Source: Sclerotiophoma versabilis
Lineage: Eukaryota; Ascomycota; Dothideomycetes; Pleosporales; Didymellaceae
Assembly (NCBI GenBank): GCA_012274445.1
Contig: JAAROD010000093.1
Location: forward strand, 434,001 to 498,000
Length of the DNA: 64,000 nucleotides
Reading direction: 5' to 3'
Part shown: positions 21,268-31,542 of the stretch, piece after piece
How the letters are laid out: each line of letters starts with the position of its first letter
How positions within the stretch are numbered: position 1 is the stretch's first letter
Notes under the pieces: model-generated
The model's database searches: none
What the model was told of the DNA's origin: nothing
The model's input: the letters and a program-made list of their open reading frames with translations, nothing else
Translations under genes and position numbers: made by a program

Positions 21268-22236
21268 CTACAATGCTCCAAAATGGCATGGCACGTCCCA
21301 GATCTGATTCCCCTCTCCGTTGTACCACGCAGACAACGAGTCGTAGGTCGTGAGGCCTCCAAGCTCAGCTGTACTGGCAAGAACATCGGGCATCAAGCAC
21401 AGATCCGGTGGGAAGAAGGCGATATCGTCAGGGCTGCTCCCTACAAAGAAGCTGTCGAGCCCATCTCCAAGCGCCAGTCCATTAGCGAAGGTGGATGGCC
21501 AAACAGGATCCATCGGAGAAGCCCTGAACTCGGTCGGGAGAGAAGGGAAGTCGTTGGCGCTCCACCCAGACCACACGCTGTCGAGCCACTCGAGCCCATG
21601 TCCTGGTCCAGCGACGGCGGTGAAAGCACAAGGCGTTGAGGGAAGGTTGAGTGGAGACGAGCTGAAGCCGCTCGCGCTACAATCAGCGTACACACCGTCG
21701 AGTGTCTGTTCGACATACGACATTGGCATCTGGGCTGCCAGGTCGACGATGCCACCACCTGTGTCCGGCGCAGATTCGAATGCAGACATCTGCTACAGGC
21801 TTAGAACCGAAAGAGCAGCTCGTTGCTCGATGCAGCTTACCTGGACTTCTGCTGCAGGCTGTGGTGCATGTGACGATGCGATGCTTGCTTCGCCCCACCC
21901 ATGCATCGTGAAGTTGTCTGAGCCTGCCAGAAACCCTGTCATCTCTTTCTGCGCTTCTTTCCTCGTCTTCGGCTTTAGATCCCGCCCGTACTTGTTCTTC
22001 AGGCCTTCTGCCGTTCGCTTGCGCCCACGGTCGCCAAAATCGGCGTTGTACTGCCGCACGATCGTCTTCCAGTCGTTCCCGTGCTGACCCACGAGTTCGA
22101 GCAGCCGACGCTCCTCTCTCGGCAGGTACTCTTTCTGCGTGTAACCTCCACATCTCGAAGGGGCCTTGGCGGCACTGCATCGGTACCCGTTGCTGGGGAC
22201 AGGTTGGTGGGACGAGCGTTGCCTTCGCTTAGGCAT
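21268..22236 (-). CDS. Myb/SANT-like transcription factor
   Basis: Two exons: 22236-21841 and 21792-21268. The 48-nt intron (21840-21793) starts GTAAGC and ends CTGTAG, with branch-like TTCTAAG, and keeps phase 0, giving 306 residues. Residues about 32-95 form a single SANT/Myb-like domain: YTQKEYLPREERRLLELVG, the Trp of NDWKTIVRQYN, then RTAEGLKNKYGRDLKPK as the recognition-helix area. The second exon is low in charge and rich in Ser, Pro, Gly and Asp with scattered Trp and Phe, like an activation domain. It probably acts in the nucleus; targets are unknown. The domain is a single, somewhat divergent repeat, so a chromatin-type SANT role is an alternative. Confidence 0.75.
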
Positions 22237-22638
22237 CCTGAGGGCAGTTCAAGTACTAAGTAGATAGACAATTAACCCAGCGCGAACGCCAACAAGTGCT
22301 TAGGTCAGGGCGACTGCCGGATGTGCCACGAGCAAGGCCAGGTGCTGGCAAGCAAACGACGGCAATGTGAGCAATGCTGGGTCCAAGACGATTCTCAACG
22401 CAGGAGAGTGACGTTGTTGTGCCTACTCCTGCAATGCCAATGTCTCATGAACTACGGTGCTTTGCCGGGGACTTTAGTCGACGCCTGGAGTTTAAGCACT
22501 CTTTCGAGTATGGTGTGCGGACTTAAGATGCGCACCTGCAAGGGTGGCGAGTAACAAGAACTATGCTCGTGCGTTCGACCCGGTGCTCTGGCGCTCTGGC
22601 TGAGGAAGAGACCTATTGTTGGCAAGCTCCAACCATGC

Positions 22639-22710
22639 AGAGCTGGAGGCATAGAGAGCTAGAGGCATAGAGAGCTAGAGGCATACAGAGCTAGAGGCAT
22701 ACAGAGCTGG
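22639..22710. repeat. 16-bp tandem repeat, about 4.5 copies
   Basis: Units AGAGCTGGAGGCATAG, AGAGCTAGAGGCATAG and AGAGCTAGAGGCATAC (twice) are followed by a partial AGAGCTGGACGC. Non-coding minisatellite in the promoter region between two transcription-factor-like genes. Confidence 0.9.
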
Positions 22711-23687
22711 ACGCGGGCACAGCTGGGCGCAGTTAGAGCCGTTGCGAGCGATCCCGCTGAGGGCCTGTGAGTTGCTCTGGTGCTGTGCAAAGTCGCGCTG
22801 GTATCCTCCAGTGAGCCTTGCAGGCAGATGCCTTCGAAGCGTCAAGGTACGAAACAAGCATGCCACCAAGCAGCGCGGCACATGCATGATACGCACGCCG
22901 CGTCTGTGTGTCCCTGACAAGCGTCGCGTCAAGAGGCGCGCCGGTCGGCGTCTGCAGGATCGGATGCTGGTTCACTTCAGTAATTAATTACAGTAGCCAG
23001 TCTTCTTCTGCAGCAGGGGCGGCGGTTGATTACCCACCTGAACAGCACTAGCGCTGAAGCAGCGCTGGAGTAGCGCCGAAGGAGCCGCGACCACAAGGGG
23101 AAAGCGCACGGGGAACATGGATCACGGAACGTCAAGCTTGACAAAGACTCGATTCGCACTATCATTCACGCTGGCACGCAAAATCATCAGCGAACGCCTG
23201 CACGATGCGGAACGTAATATGATGCGCGTGTAACGGCCACACGCCATTGGCGGGAACGCGTGGTGTGGCACAGCGGCCGGTGAGCAAAGTGCCGCTCAAG
23301 GCTAGACAGCATCTTGGGGCGCTTAGTTCTGTGGGGAATGTCACATCGGCATATCGAGCGAGCAAGCAAACGACAGCGATACGATACAGTAGCAACTGCA
23401 ACCACAGCAGCATCTTCAACTCAGACGCGATCTAGAGTAGTCCTTCCCTGGCATACCGTCAGTCAACGCATGACGGTAGGACCGAGTTTGCTACGGTATG
23501 CTTCGCAGGACACCGTATACTACAGTATGGCCGAGGGATGCTAGATGGCCACTACAACCCGTTAAGCGTGATACCCAACATGCTACACTGTTGTGGGTTA
23601 CTCCTCGCGGCTCTCGAGAGTAATTACAGTGGCAGTGTCCAGTACGGCGAAGTAGATCGGAGTAATGTACAGTACTGTACGTACAGT

Positions 23688-23710
23688 ACAGCACAGCACA
23701 GCACAGCACA
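23688..23710. repeat. CAGCA microsatellite
   Basis: Four tandem CAGCA units in a stretch otherwise rich in GTACAGTACTGTAC-type palindromes (23665-23685). Confidence 0.7.
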
Positions 23711-24061
23711 TTAGACGCATAGTTCAGTACCATGTCATAGGTAGTGCTCAATGGGTACAGCCTGCGTCAACGCAGCTAGCGTATCGCCATCACTGATGAA
23801 CAGGTCAGCGTGATAACTAGCTTCTCACAGCCTGTGCCTGCCTTCCACTGGTGCGCAGATCTACGGGCAGCTCGAGTGCGGTCTGGGGGCGAGGCAGACA
23901 CGCGTGGATTATATGTTTATAGCTGCTTGTCTAGAGACTCTCTGAAGCATCGTGATAAACAACTCTGTCAGCGGTAGCAGATGACTTACCTTCCTTGTGT
24001 CTGGCTTCACTGTGCCACATATCATCGCGCGTGGCTACGCCCACTTCCCAGCCAAGCGATC

Positions 24062-25168
24062 ATGGAGCCGTGCCAGTCTCCGCCTTGCAGCCTTGATCTC
24101 CAAGCATATGCGGCAGATCTCCTGAACGATCTTGACGCTCCTTCGGCCTATGCGATGTCTTTCTCTTGGTGCTCAGGAGTAACGGCGGTGCCGCAATACC
24201 ATGATCCATATTCAGGAAGCAGCTGGGACACGCAACACTCCGACATCGATCCCTGGGCCGATCAGCCTCTGTATCTCCACGACTGGAGTAGCCACGACTG
24301 GAGTAGCCACGACTGGAGTAGCCACGACTACGAGGCGTACTGCAATCCACCAGGCTACCTGCACACGGCAGCCACCTGGAGCAACGTGGATGTGCCGCAT
24401 TCGAGCCCTATCCCAAGCGGGCAGATCTGCAGCTGGTCCATACCCTCGTCCCAGTCGGTACAGCCTCAGATGGACCATAGCCCAGCTAGGAGCTGCATCG
24501 CCTCAGGTGCTACTGCCTCTCCATGCGGAGGATCGAGTTGGAGCTGGAGCGGCTGCTGGAGCCAGAGCGTTGATGGCAGTCGAAGTGAGGGCAATACGGA
24601 GACTGGCAGTGGCAGCGACAGTGAGAGTGGCAGCGAGGACCAGAGAGAGAACAAAACCCACCGCACACGTCGACGAAGAACTTCTCGAAGACGCAGCCCA
24701 AACTCTCAATTAAAGAAGCTGTGCACAGTTTTCGCGTCAGCCAGACCAGACACGGTGAGCATCTGTATCGACACCATCGGCCAGCCAGCTCCCCGCTTCT
24801 ATGTATGCCATCAGCCTCTATCGACCGGCTCCGACAGCCGTCTGTGCCAGCTTCCGTTCGCTCGTCCCGAGCACCTCCGAAGACACGTGCGCACTGTACA
24901 CGAGAAGAGAGAGAGGTTTCCATGCAAGGTCGCATCCTGCGCCAAGGTGTTCACACGCATGGACAACTTGCGAGACCACTACTGGACGCACTTGCAGGGT
25001 CATGGTCGAGCTGGTAGAAATGAGAAGATGCCTCTCGAGAGACTAGCTGCAGTCGTGGGGAGAAAGGAAAGGGGAACGATCCGACGGTTCAAGGAGCGGC
25101 TGCAGGGCCAGCGGTCAAAGGAAGAGGCTGCCGTCGTTCAGCGTCTATGTCCGGGTAATGCTGGTTAG
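24062..25168 (+). CDS. C2H2 zinc-finger transcription factor
   Basis: The ATG at 24062 gives 368 residues; an upstream in-frame ATG at 23981 would add 27 less plausible residues. Residues about 250-312 carry two fingers. The first is atypical, ending CQLPFARPEHLRRHVRTVH; the second is regular, CKVASCAKVFTRMDNLRDH followed by YWTH. EHLRRH and DNLRDH are the usual DNA-contact helices of this fungal pair. A GT-AG stretch at about 24753-24812 would be a 60-nt intron that keeps frame; its removal would drop the odd CHQ segment before finger 1. Upstream lie a basic RRRRTSRRR segment, a Ser/Gly/Asp-rich acidic stretch, and three HDWSS repeats made by a perfect 15-bp tandem repeat (24287-24325). Nuclear regulator, targets unknown. 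Confidence 0.78.
   Translation: MEPCQSPPCSLDLQAYAADLLNDLDAPSAYAMSFSWCSGVTAVPQYHDPYSGSSWDTQHSDIDPWADQPLYLHDWSSHDWSSHDWSSHDYEAYCNPPGYLHTAATWSNVDVPHSSPIPSGQICSWSIPSSQSVQPQMDHSPARSCIASGATASPCGGSSWSWSGCWSQSVDGSRSEGNTETGSGSDSESGSEDQRENKTHRTRRRRTSRRRSPNSQLKKLCTVFASARPDTVSICIDTIGQPAPRFYVCHQPLSTGSDSRLCQLPFARPEHLRRHVRTVHEKRERFPCKVASCAKVFTRMDNLRDHYWTHLQGHGRAGRNEKMPLERLAAVVGRKERGTIRRFKERLQGQRSKEEAAVVQRLCPGNAG
24280..24329 (+). repeat. in-frame 15-bp tandem repeat encoding HDWSS
   Basis: The unit CACGACTGGAGTAGC occurs three times, followed by a partial fourth (CACGACTACGAG). The copies are identical at DNA level, so the repeat number has probably changed recently. Confidence 0.85.
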
Positions 25169-25482
25169 GCGTTCAGAATCAAAGTGACGATGTTGCAAAA
25201 TACAGAGCCTTGGCTGATCGTAAGCATGGACGAGTTCTTGAAGCACTCCGGCCAGCCAAGCGAGGAGCAGTCGTACGTCCAAATGAGTGATTCCTATTAA
25301 CACTATGTTCTTTTGACTAGCAAGCTAGAGCAATTGAAGCTGAGCTCCCTTACACCGAGACCTCGACCTTGGTTTCTTGGTGTGTTCCGTCGTGCTGATC
25401 TCATTCTGGTAAACAAACACAAACGCGACAAATCCCGACCAACGCCAAAAAAGACTTCCGAGGAGACAAGACTTGATGCTCC
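25169..25482. other. short intergenic region between convergent genes
   Basis: 314 bp between the 3' ends of the C2H2 gene and the J-domain-like gene; no gene seen. Confidence 0.5.
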
Positions 25483-27170
25483 TCAACCATCCATCCTGAA
25501 TCCAATCTTCTCCACTAGTTTTGAAACGACCTGAGAGAGCACGGTAGTGTCCTTCGTGAGCTCGTCCACCGTTTTGGTTCTCTCCTCCAGCATATCCAGC
25601 CTTTCCATTATCTTGCCGAGGACCGACAAGAGAGCAGGATCTGTTCTGGACTCTACCTCTTCGATTCTGATCTTCGGAGTCTGCTCTGACGGGAGGGCGT
25701 TGTGGGCCGCCTGCTTCGAGCGGCCAGACATGTGCGGAAGATCTCCCCCAGGATTGGTGTCGAGTGGTGTCTGTTTCAGGTAACTTCCTGCGGACATCGC
25801 GGGTGTCGTCTCCACAACGATCTGCTGCGGGCGCTGGTCCATCGGCGGGGTGCGCTTGTGCTTCTTGCAGATGGCCCGGATTGCGGCATCTGCACTCTCG
25901 CGGCCTATGACCTTTCTGAGATCGGAGACGACGATCTCCTCGAAGCCCCAAGTCCACTCTGCAAAGCCCCACGCTTCAGGGTCTTTACGTAGACTGCCCG
26001 ATTTTGTGTTGACACCGTGTGTTTTGTAGTCGGAGATGGCAATGTAGCATAGTTTGACAAAGTCGCCTCGGTCCTTGTAAGACCATTGTCTCCTTGTCGC
26101 TGACGGTTTCAACTCTAGTATGCCTTCCTGCGCCAGATACCGCTTCATCTCGGCCCCGCCACACTCCATTCCCGACCGGATGTGGAACACTTCGCTGCCT
26201 TTCTCCGTCTCCACCACAGCTCTATGGCCTCTGCCGTGGGTGCGATACGCCATAATGCGCTTTCCGTCGCAAGTAAGGCCGGTAGCCCATTTCCACTCTA
26301 CTTCTGCACCTGAGCTCGCGCCATCTGCATTCTCCGATGTCTGCGTTGGTCCGTTCTCTTCTGGCATGAACAGACTGCCGCTGCTTTCAGTATTCGATCG
26401 ACCTTCTTCGACCGAAGGGATCGAGGCATTGCTCTGTCTATCGCTACTGTCTGTATCCATCGGCTCACCGTCAGCATCGACGAACTCGGCACCAGTCGTC
26501 ACTGGATCGGCGGATCTGTACGGCTTTATAGCGTCGTCTAGCCCTGTAGAGGCAGAGTTAGCAACGAGCGACAGACTCTGTCTACACGGCTAGACGAGCA
26601 CCTACTTTTGATAGCTTCGCTGGCCTGTGCATGTCCACAGTTGTCTGGACGAAGTAATGCTACAAGCTCCTGGTACTTTTCTTCTGCTTTTTCTTTGCTC
26701 TGAAGACCTGCTAGGTCCAAGACCTTAAAGGCAAGCTTGGGGTCTGCCGCCATGATCCTCTCGACCTCGCGCGCCTGGACATCGCTAACTCCTGGAGGAG
26801 GCTGACTGTGCTCTGTCGTAGCTCCGTCTGTTGGCTCTAACCTGGTGGTAGGGTGCTCGCTGTTCGAACGTTCGCTCGTCGATGATGCAGCTTGACCGAC
26901 ACTGCCTGTTGATGAGCTGCCGGGCTCGCTCCCCTTTGGCTCGCCTTCGACTGGATTATTTTGGCCTGCAGGTTCTGCATTGGTGTTGGTGTCTGGAGAC
27001 GGTCGAGCCGAAGTGCCAGCAGTGGCGGCTGCTGGATTGCTCTGATCACTGCTCTCTGGCGTTGCCTGTATGCCTTTCGGGGGCTCAGGCGCGACGCTCG
27101 GCTCTGGCGTAAAGTACCCGTATTCGGTCCTCACTCCGCCTTGCAGCCTGTCGTTTGTATTTGAAGCCAT
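25483..27170 (-). CDS. unknown protein with J-domain-like segment
   Basis: Two exons, 27170-26606 and 26543-25483; the 62-nt intron has branch motif GCTAAC and ends CTCTACAG, joined in phase 1, giving 541 residues. The N-terminal 130 residues are Pro/Ser/Thr/Glu-rich and disordered. Residues about 137-190 read like a J domain: ADPKLAFKVLDLAGLQ, then EEKYQELVALLRPDNCGHAQ and ASEAIK. The HPD tripeptide that stimulates Hsp70 is replaced by RPD, so classic co-chaperone activity is doubtful. A folded domain follows (EVEWKWATGLTCDGKRI to VSDLRKVIGRESADAAI), unknown to me. The C-terminus has a heptad-like segment (LGKIMERLDMLEERTKTVDEL). Its start is divergent from the GPI-protein gene, sharing a 321-bp promoter region. 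Confidence 0.7.
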
Positions 27171-27491
27171 GACGAAGGTCAGCTGTGTAGATTGCGTCGT
27201 GTGCTATGCTGAGCAGCTCGACGTCCCTTTTGTATTTTCTGATTGACGGGGCGTGAGTTGTCCCCCATCCCGGGGCCATTTCGAGACCCAGACCAGAATG
27301 AGTTCATGTGTGCTGGAGCATGGCACCGTCCAACTTTGGCTCTTCGCTGGAGACCAGTTCCCGACTCACCCGTCTGGGCCAATACAAGACCCCCTGCTGT
27401 GATGGCCGAGGTACCGCGAAGCACGACTTGTAGCGTCGACGGCCCACCACTGCAGCTGCAAACGACGTGACTGTCGCCTACTCCAAGCAGA
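27171..27491. promoter_or_regulatory. shared divergent promoter region
   Basis: 321 bp between the ATG of the J-domain-like gene (minus) and the ATG of the GPI-protein gene (plus). No gene fits here; both promoters must lie in it. No specific operator was identified. Confidence 0.5.
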
Positions 27492-28202
27492 ATGCGTTGC
27501 ATCACAGCCTGGCCAGCTCTTCTCTTGACAGGACTAGCTTTTGCTGACTCCCCTCGAGATCCAAGCAGAACAGTAGCAGCGGACTTTGCACGGGAGACAA
27601 CCGAGGTCCTTTTGACTGCTGAGTCTGCAAGCTGGAGCGGAGGACCTGCAGCTGCCACGATCCAGGTCCAAGTAGGTAGCCTGTACGGGTCAGCAGTGAT
27701 ACCGCTTGTCGGTCAAACAACCCCACGTGCACGCACAATCGAGGGCCACGCTTCTTCAAATGACGTGCACGGCTTGACCAACCACAAGACTGTTAGCATC
27801 TCGTCTTGCGATACAAGCTTCGACTACACCAAGGCAGCCAGCCCAGCTGTTCCAGCCGGTACAGCCAGAGAGGCCACCGCTACGGGCTTATCCCACTTTG
27901 CCAGTACTACTGGTGGTGCGAATGGGAATCAGACTGCATGTGCCAACCCTACCATCAGTGTGACAACCTTCAACGCAACCACCTTCAATGCAACCACCTT
28001 CAACGCAACCACCTTCAACGCAACCACCTTCAACGCAACCACCTTCAACGCGACAACAGTCATCCCACCCCGCGGACCGTTGCCGACACGGCCCCCTCCA
28101 AGCCTCAGCCTCCTCAGCAGCGCAGCTCTCTCGACCCGGAATGGCGGCGGTAGGCTTTTAGTGGCCGCTCTGCTTCAAGTGGGGTTTGTGCTTCTGCTGT
28201 AG
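27492..28202 (+). CDS. secreted GPI-anchored surface protein with NATTF repeats
   Basis: A single exon of 236 residues. The N-terminus is a clear signal peptide (MRCITAWPALLLTGLAFA, cleavage likely before DSPR). The C-terminus ends in a hydrophobic tail (LLVAALLQVGFVLLL) after a small-residue region (STRNGGG), as in GPI anchors. The middle is Ser/Thr/Ala-rich. Six tandem repeats of FNATT at about residues 158-188 each carry an N-glycosylation sequon (N-A-T), so this segment would be a dense glycan array on the cell wall or plasma membrane. The repeat is built from 15-bp DNA units and could change length. No enzymatic domain is visible. Confidence 0.75.
   Translation: MRCITAWPALLLTGLAFADSPRDPSRTVAADFARETTEVLLTAESASWSGGPAAATIQVQVGSLYGSAVIPLVGQTTPRARTIEGHASSNDVHGLTNHKTVSISSCDTSFDYTKAASPAVPAGTAREATATGLSHFASTTGGANGNQTACANPTISVTTFNATTFNATTFNATTFNATTFNATTFNATTVIPPRGPLPTRPPPSLSLLSSAALSTRNGGGRLLVAALLQVGFVLLL
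27966..28055 (+). repeat. in-frame 15-bp tandem repeat encoding sequons
   Basis: The unit ACCTTCAACGCAACC occurs six times with only one or two substitutions (AATGCAACC in copy 2, GCGACA at the end). Lies within the GPI-protein gene. Confidence 0.9.
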
Positions 28203-28229
28203 TCTAGCAATGCGGGACATGGATAGCAT

Positions 28230-28301
28230 GTCAAGAAGAAATAGATTAACCAAGTCAAGAAGACATAGATGAATCAAGTCAAGAAGAAATAGATCAATCA
28301 A
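28230..28301. repeat. 24-bp tandem repeat, three copies
   Basis: Three units of GTCAAGAAGAMATAGATNAAYCAA lie just downstream of the GPI-protein stop, probably in its 3' untranslated region or terminator area. Confidence 0.85.
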
Positions 28302-28955
28302 GTCAACTAGAACGGCTGTGCCACTGTCGATGGTGTGATGGAGGCTCTGACGCAGTTTCATTGTCGAAGCTCAATCTTCTCTTTGTCACTCTGTCTGCGG
28401 GGCTACATGTCTTTCTCAGAAAACAAGTTGTCAGCAACACGAAACCTGCAATTAGTGATCACTCTGATCTTGACCTGGCTTGAGATGTAGGCGAGCAAGA
28501 GGAAGAGCGGAGTAGAGAATCTCAGGGCGTGAATGAGACAACGAGCCAGATGTGTACTCGGGAGTGCCTTCTGTTTCTCGCCATGCAAGATTCGGAAGGC
28601 CTCAGTCTATCCGCATTGTGCGTAGCGGCTGCCTCTGCCCTGCCTGCTGTGGTGAGGACGATGTTGTAAATCTAGACGAGATAGCTCAAGTGCGCGACGA
28701 GGCAGCTGTCTCGAGCTGACACGGTAGGTAGTGACTGAGCACTACAACACGATCGCCACTGCGCACGACATGCAATCGCTCATACTTGTCTGCTGGGTCA
28801 CGTTGCTATCCGGCTACAAGAAAGCAACGCGCTGAAAGAGACGAGAGAACCGGTTCTATTCTGGTCGACTTGCAACTACACCGGTAACTGGCAACTACAC
28901 TGGTGACCGGTAACTGCACTGATAACTACAAGACAAAGGCAAGAGTGACATGCGC
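28302..28955. other. intergenic between convergent genes
   Basis: No supportable gene. Near its end (28871-28935) are irregular repeats of the type AACTACACTGGTGACCGGTAA. Confidence 0.45.
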
Positions 28956-29603
28956 TTAAGAACTCTTTCGCTTCCGGCTCGGACGCACCCTTCTGGTCGA
29001 AGCCCTGCGCACTGGCGGGGTTTCTTTGTGCAAGTCCCCGCTTCTTGCTGTGTTCTTGACCCCCTCAGTCTGGTTTGGCTCTGTCGAGCACTGCGTGCTC
29101 TGGAGGCTGTCGACCCTTTGGGTCAGGCCGCAAATGACGTCAGCGGCGCGGGTTAGCGCCCCGCGCAGTTCGGCCTTGTCTTTCTCCAAACTCGCGATAG
29201 CAGCGTGTGACTGCGCACACGATGAGCCTGCAGTGCAATCGGCCTCCTGCTTTATCGAGACAGCATCGGCAGCATCGCGCCGCTCAGAGCGCCGATCGAT
29301 CGATTCGAGGGCGAGCATGGCCGTCTGCGCGCTCTCTGCCTCTCTCTCGAGCGACCTGCACCTGCCAGCCGTCTCTGCAAGATCTCTGGTAGTCGCTTGG
29401 TGCTGGTCAAACAGGTGCTGGTACGCCTGAGCGCACTGCGCGTAGCCCTGCTCGGCGGCGAGGCACCGATTCTCGAGTCCGCTCTGGTTGTCGCAAAGAC
29501 GCCTCAGTTGCTTGCGGCATGCTCCGAGAGCGATCGCGACGTTGTAGAGCTGATGTTCCACCGACACCAAGTCTTCGCGCCCAGTGACGAAGGGCAGGTC
29601 CAT
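28956..29603 (-). CDS. unknown coiled-coil protein with basic tail
   Basis: An ATG at 29603 (MDLPFVTGREDL) opens 215 residues without stops. About residues 15-165 are Ala/Leu/Gln/Glu-rich with heptad-like spacing (VAIALGACRKQLRRLCDNQ, AAIASLEKDKAELRGALTRAAD), typical of a coiled coil. The last 35 residues are strongly basic (RRASTRRVRPSRKRKSS), like a nuclear signal or DNA/RNA contact. No known domain. It resembles in size and layout the small coiled-coil genes at 30765 and 31543; homology is not established. It could be a chance long frame, but composition and start context favour a gene. Confidence 0.5.
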   Translation of the reverse strand: MDLPFVTGREDLVSVEHQLYNVAIALGACRKQLRRLCDNQSGLENRCLAAEQGYAQCAQAYQHLFDQHQATTRDLAETAGRCRSLEREAESAQTAMLALESIDRRSERRDAADAVSIKQEADCTAGSSCAQSHAAIASLEKDKAELRGALTRAADVICGLTQRVDSLQSTQCSTEPNQTEGVKNTARSGDLHKETPPVRRASTRRVRPSRKRKSS

Positions 29604-30004
29604 GATGCAACCCTCGCAGAGCGTCGGTCCAGGATGCGGTGTTGTGGCTGCCGTTGCAGATTGGTGCGAAACCGTGACTACGGCTCAAGGCCCTGTATAT
29701 GCATTCATGGTTAACGTCGGTTGGGCGCCTGTAGGGAGCCTTTTCGTGACGAGACTGCTTGTGGCCTACAGTACTTAGGGTGCTGTATCAGAACCAGCTG
29801 CTGCACGTCGAGACTGCTACTTGCTCATGGTCCCGGTTTTGGCCTCTTGTAGGGAGACGGGGGCTCTGTTTGGGTCGCTGCAAGAAGAGCTGATGGGAGA
29901 GGTATCATACATAACGTCACAACTGATGGCCATGGAACGGGTCCAGGTGTGACGTTTGTAGTGACGTCGATACCTTTGACGCCAACAAGCACAACTGCAA
30001 CAGC
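29604..30004. other. intergenic, no gene seen
   Basis: Upstream region of the coiled-coil gene on minus and of the small frame at 30005 on plus. Short overlapping frames only. Confidence 0.4.
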
Positions 30005-30301
30005 ATGTCTGCAGCTCAACCTCCTCAGTCTTGTAGAAGAAGTCAATCGAAAAGCAGCTCGGATCAAGCGTGTCTCCGCAGGTTGCTTGCCCGCAGACTG
30101 CTTGCACAATACCTGCAACCTAGCACAGCTGAGATGAGCGCAGCAGGGAAGGGCCACCGCTCAAGAGCTGGATGGAGCACTGCTGACGCATCGCACCGCC
30201 GTGCATGTCTCGAAGAGGAGACGGTGCTGGACGCGGCGATTGATCGATTGATACTTGACGACATGGTAGAGCAGGAGCAGGAGCAGGAGCAGGAGCAGTA
30301 A
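30005..30301 (+). CDS. possible small protein with Glu-Gln repeat tail
   Basis: ATG in good context (CAACAGCATGTCT) opens 98 residues starting MSAAQPPQSC. The end is a (GAGCAG) repeat giving EQEQEQEQ, preceded by the acidic helix-like LDAAIDRLILDDMVEQ. No domain is recognised. Could be a real short gene or the open part of a longer spliced one. Confidence 0.3.
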   Translation: MSAAQPPQSCRRSQSKSSSDQACLRRLLARRLLAQYLQPSTAEMSAAGKGHRSRAGWSTADASHRRACLEEETVLDAAIDRLILDDMVEQEQEQEQEQ

Positions 30302-30764
30302 GCACAGGCGATCTCTCAACCCTCGGAGAGCGACATCGACTCGACTATAATGCTCGCACTTCATAAACAGTCACCCAAGTAGGTGACAGCTTCAGTGATC
30401 GAACACTACAGCAGGCAATCCATTAAGTCACACACACTCCGCCTTCAAGCACTTCTTTGTTTAGCTGGTAAACCAAAGCCTTCCAGATGAATGTGAACGA
30501 TGAGATTTGAGAGGATGCTTGTGGCAGCGACGGATGTGCTGGCGTTGGCGCGGGACTGACTTAATTTTAGCAGTCTCCCTTCGTCTAAAGCTTACGACTG
30601 TGCTATTTTCGGACTGCACCGCGAGTCCGCCATTCACCCAGCAGGATCAGAGACTTACTTGAGGCAGCAATTATATGTTCAAATCGATTTTTAATAATTG
30701 TGTCATGATTGTTACGCCTGCACATGTCCCACTCGGCCAGCCATTTGCACTCAGCTGGTAAAGT
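30302..30764. other. intergenic, no gene seen
   Basis: 463 bp with normal composition; it should contain the promoter of the small coiled-coil gene at 30765. Confidence 0.4.
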
Positions 30765-31142
30765 ATGGCCTCCGTACCTGCAACGACCGATCTGTGCCGC
30801 CAAATGCTGTACGCAAGCTGGGACTCTCTCGCTCAGCTCCGATCGGCTCTGCGCCAAACTCGAGAGACTCATCTGGGACTTGCCAATGCATACGTCGAGC
30901 TTCAGGAAGACCACCGCAAGACTTCAGAGGAGCTGGGTCGGCTCAAAGACGGCTACTGTGGCCTCTTTCGACACTGGGAGCAGAGCTGCCGGCTCCTCCA
31001 GGAATGCAAGCGTGTCTCGACCGACTATGCATACCGTGGCTCTGGGTGCTGCTGCAATAGTGGCATGTGTTTCAGCACGCTGGCTGTGGAACGAATGACA
31101 AGCGCACAGCGGCGTAGCTGTGAGAAGGCGACTCTACCGTGA
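30765..31142 (+). CDS. unknown small coiled-coil protein
   Basis: The ATG at 30765 (MASVPATTDLCRQ) gives 125 residues. Residues 10-85 are helical with heptad-like Leu spacing (LYASWDSLAQLRSALRQ, LGLANAYVELQEDHRKTSEEL), then a Cys-rich part (SGCCCNSGMC). There is no signal peptide. The layout recalls the first half of the protein at 28956-29603. The C-terminal end may be mis-modelled if an intron was missed. Confidence 0.45.
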   Translation: MASVPATTDLCRQMLYASWDSLAQLRSALRQTRETHLGLANAYVELQEDHRKTSEELGRLKDGYCGLFRHWEQSCRLLQECKRVSTDYAYRGSGCCCNSGMCFSTLAVERMTSAQRRSCEKATLP

Positions 31143-31542
31143 CAGTCAGCCACTGCGCATCCGTAGGGGCACCAGATCAGGATTCTCCATTCCAGCTGCC
31201 CTATCGAGGCAGGTCACGATGCACGCAAGGAGGATCGAAAAAGCTATCTGGGAAGGGTCGGAAAGCAAGCTTGGATGTGAGATGCCCAGCAGTCAAGAAG
31301 TGGGCAGGGAGCAGGCACAGAAATCGTCATTCGGGCGAGAGACAAACCCAGACAGGTCCATCACAAGAGTGCGGGGAGGCCAATGTGGACTCGTATTTTA
31401 GGCACTGAGGGGGTACCAAAATAGGTCTCCGTACGAAGAATAGAAGAAGAAGAAGAAATAGAAGAAGGTAGCTCAGCGACTACTGCTCACTGTGTGTGCT
31501 CTTTTGGCACCCACAACATCCAGTCGTCTCGTGTCCGCTGAG
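31143..31542. other. intergenic with GAA-rich microsatellite
   Basis: No supportable gene. A (GAA)-type purine tract lies at about 31441-31468, shortly before the next small gene. Confidence 0.4.

Larger units (their letters stand above)
22237..24061. other. 1.8-kb intergenic region with simple repeats
   Basis: It separates the Myb-like gene (minus) from the C2H2 gene (plus), so both promoters should lie in it. It contains the 16-bp tandem repeat at 22639-22710 and a CAGCA microsatellite at 23688-23710. No gene is supportable. Confidence 0.5.
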
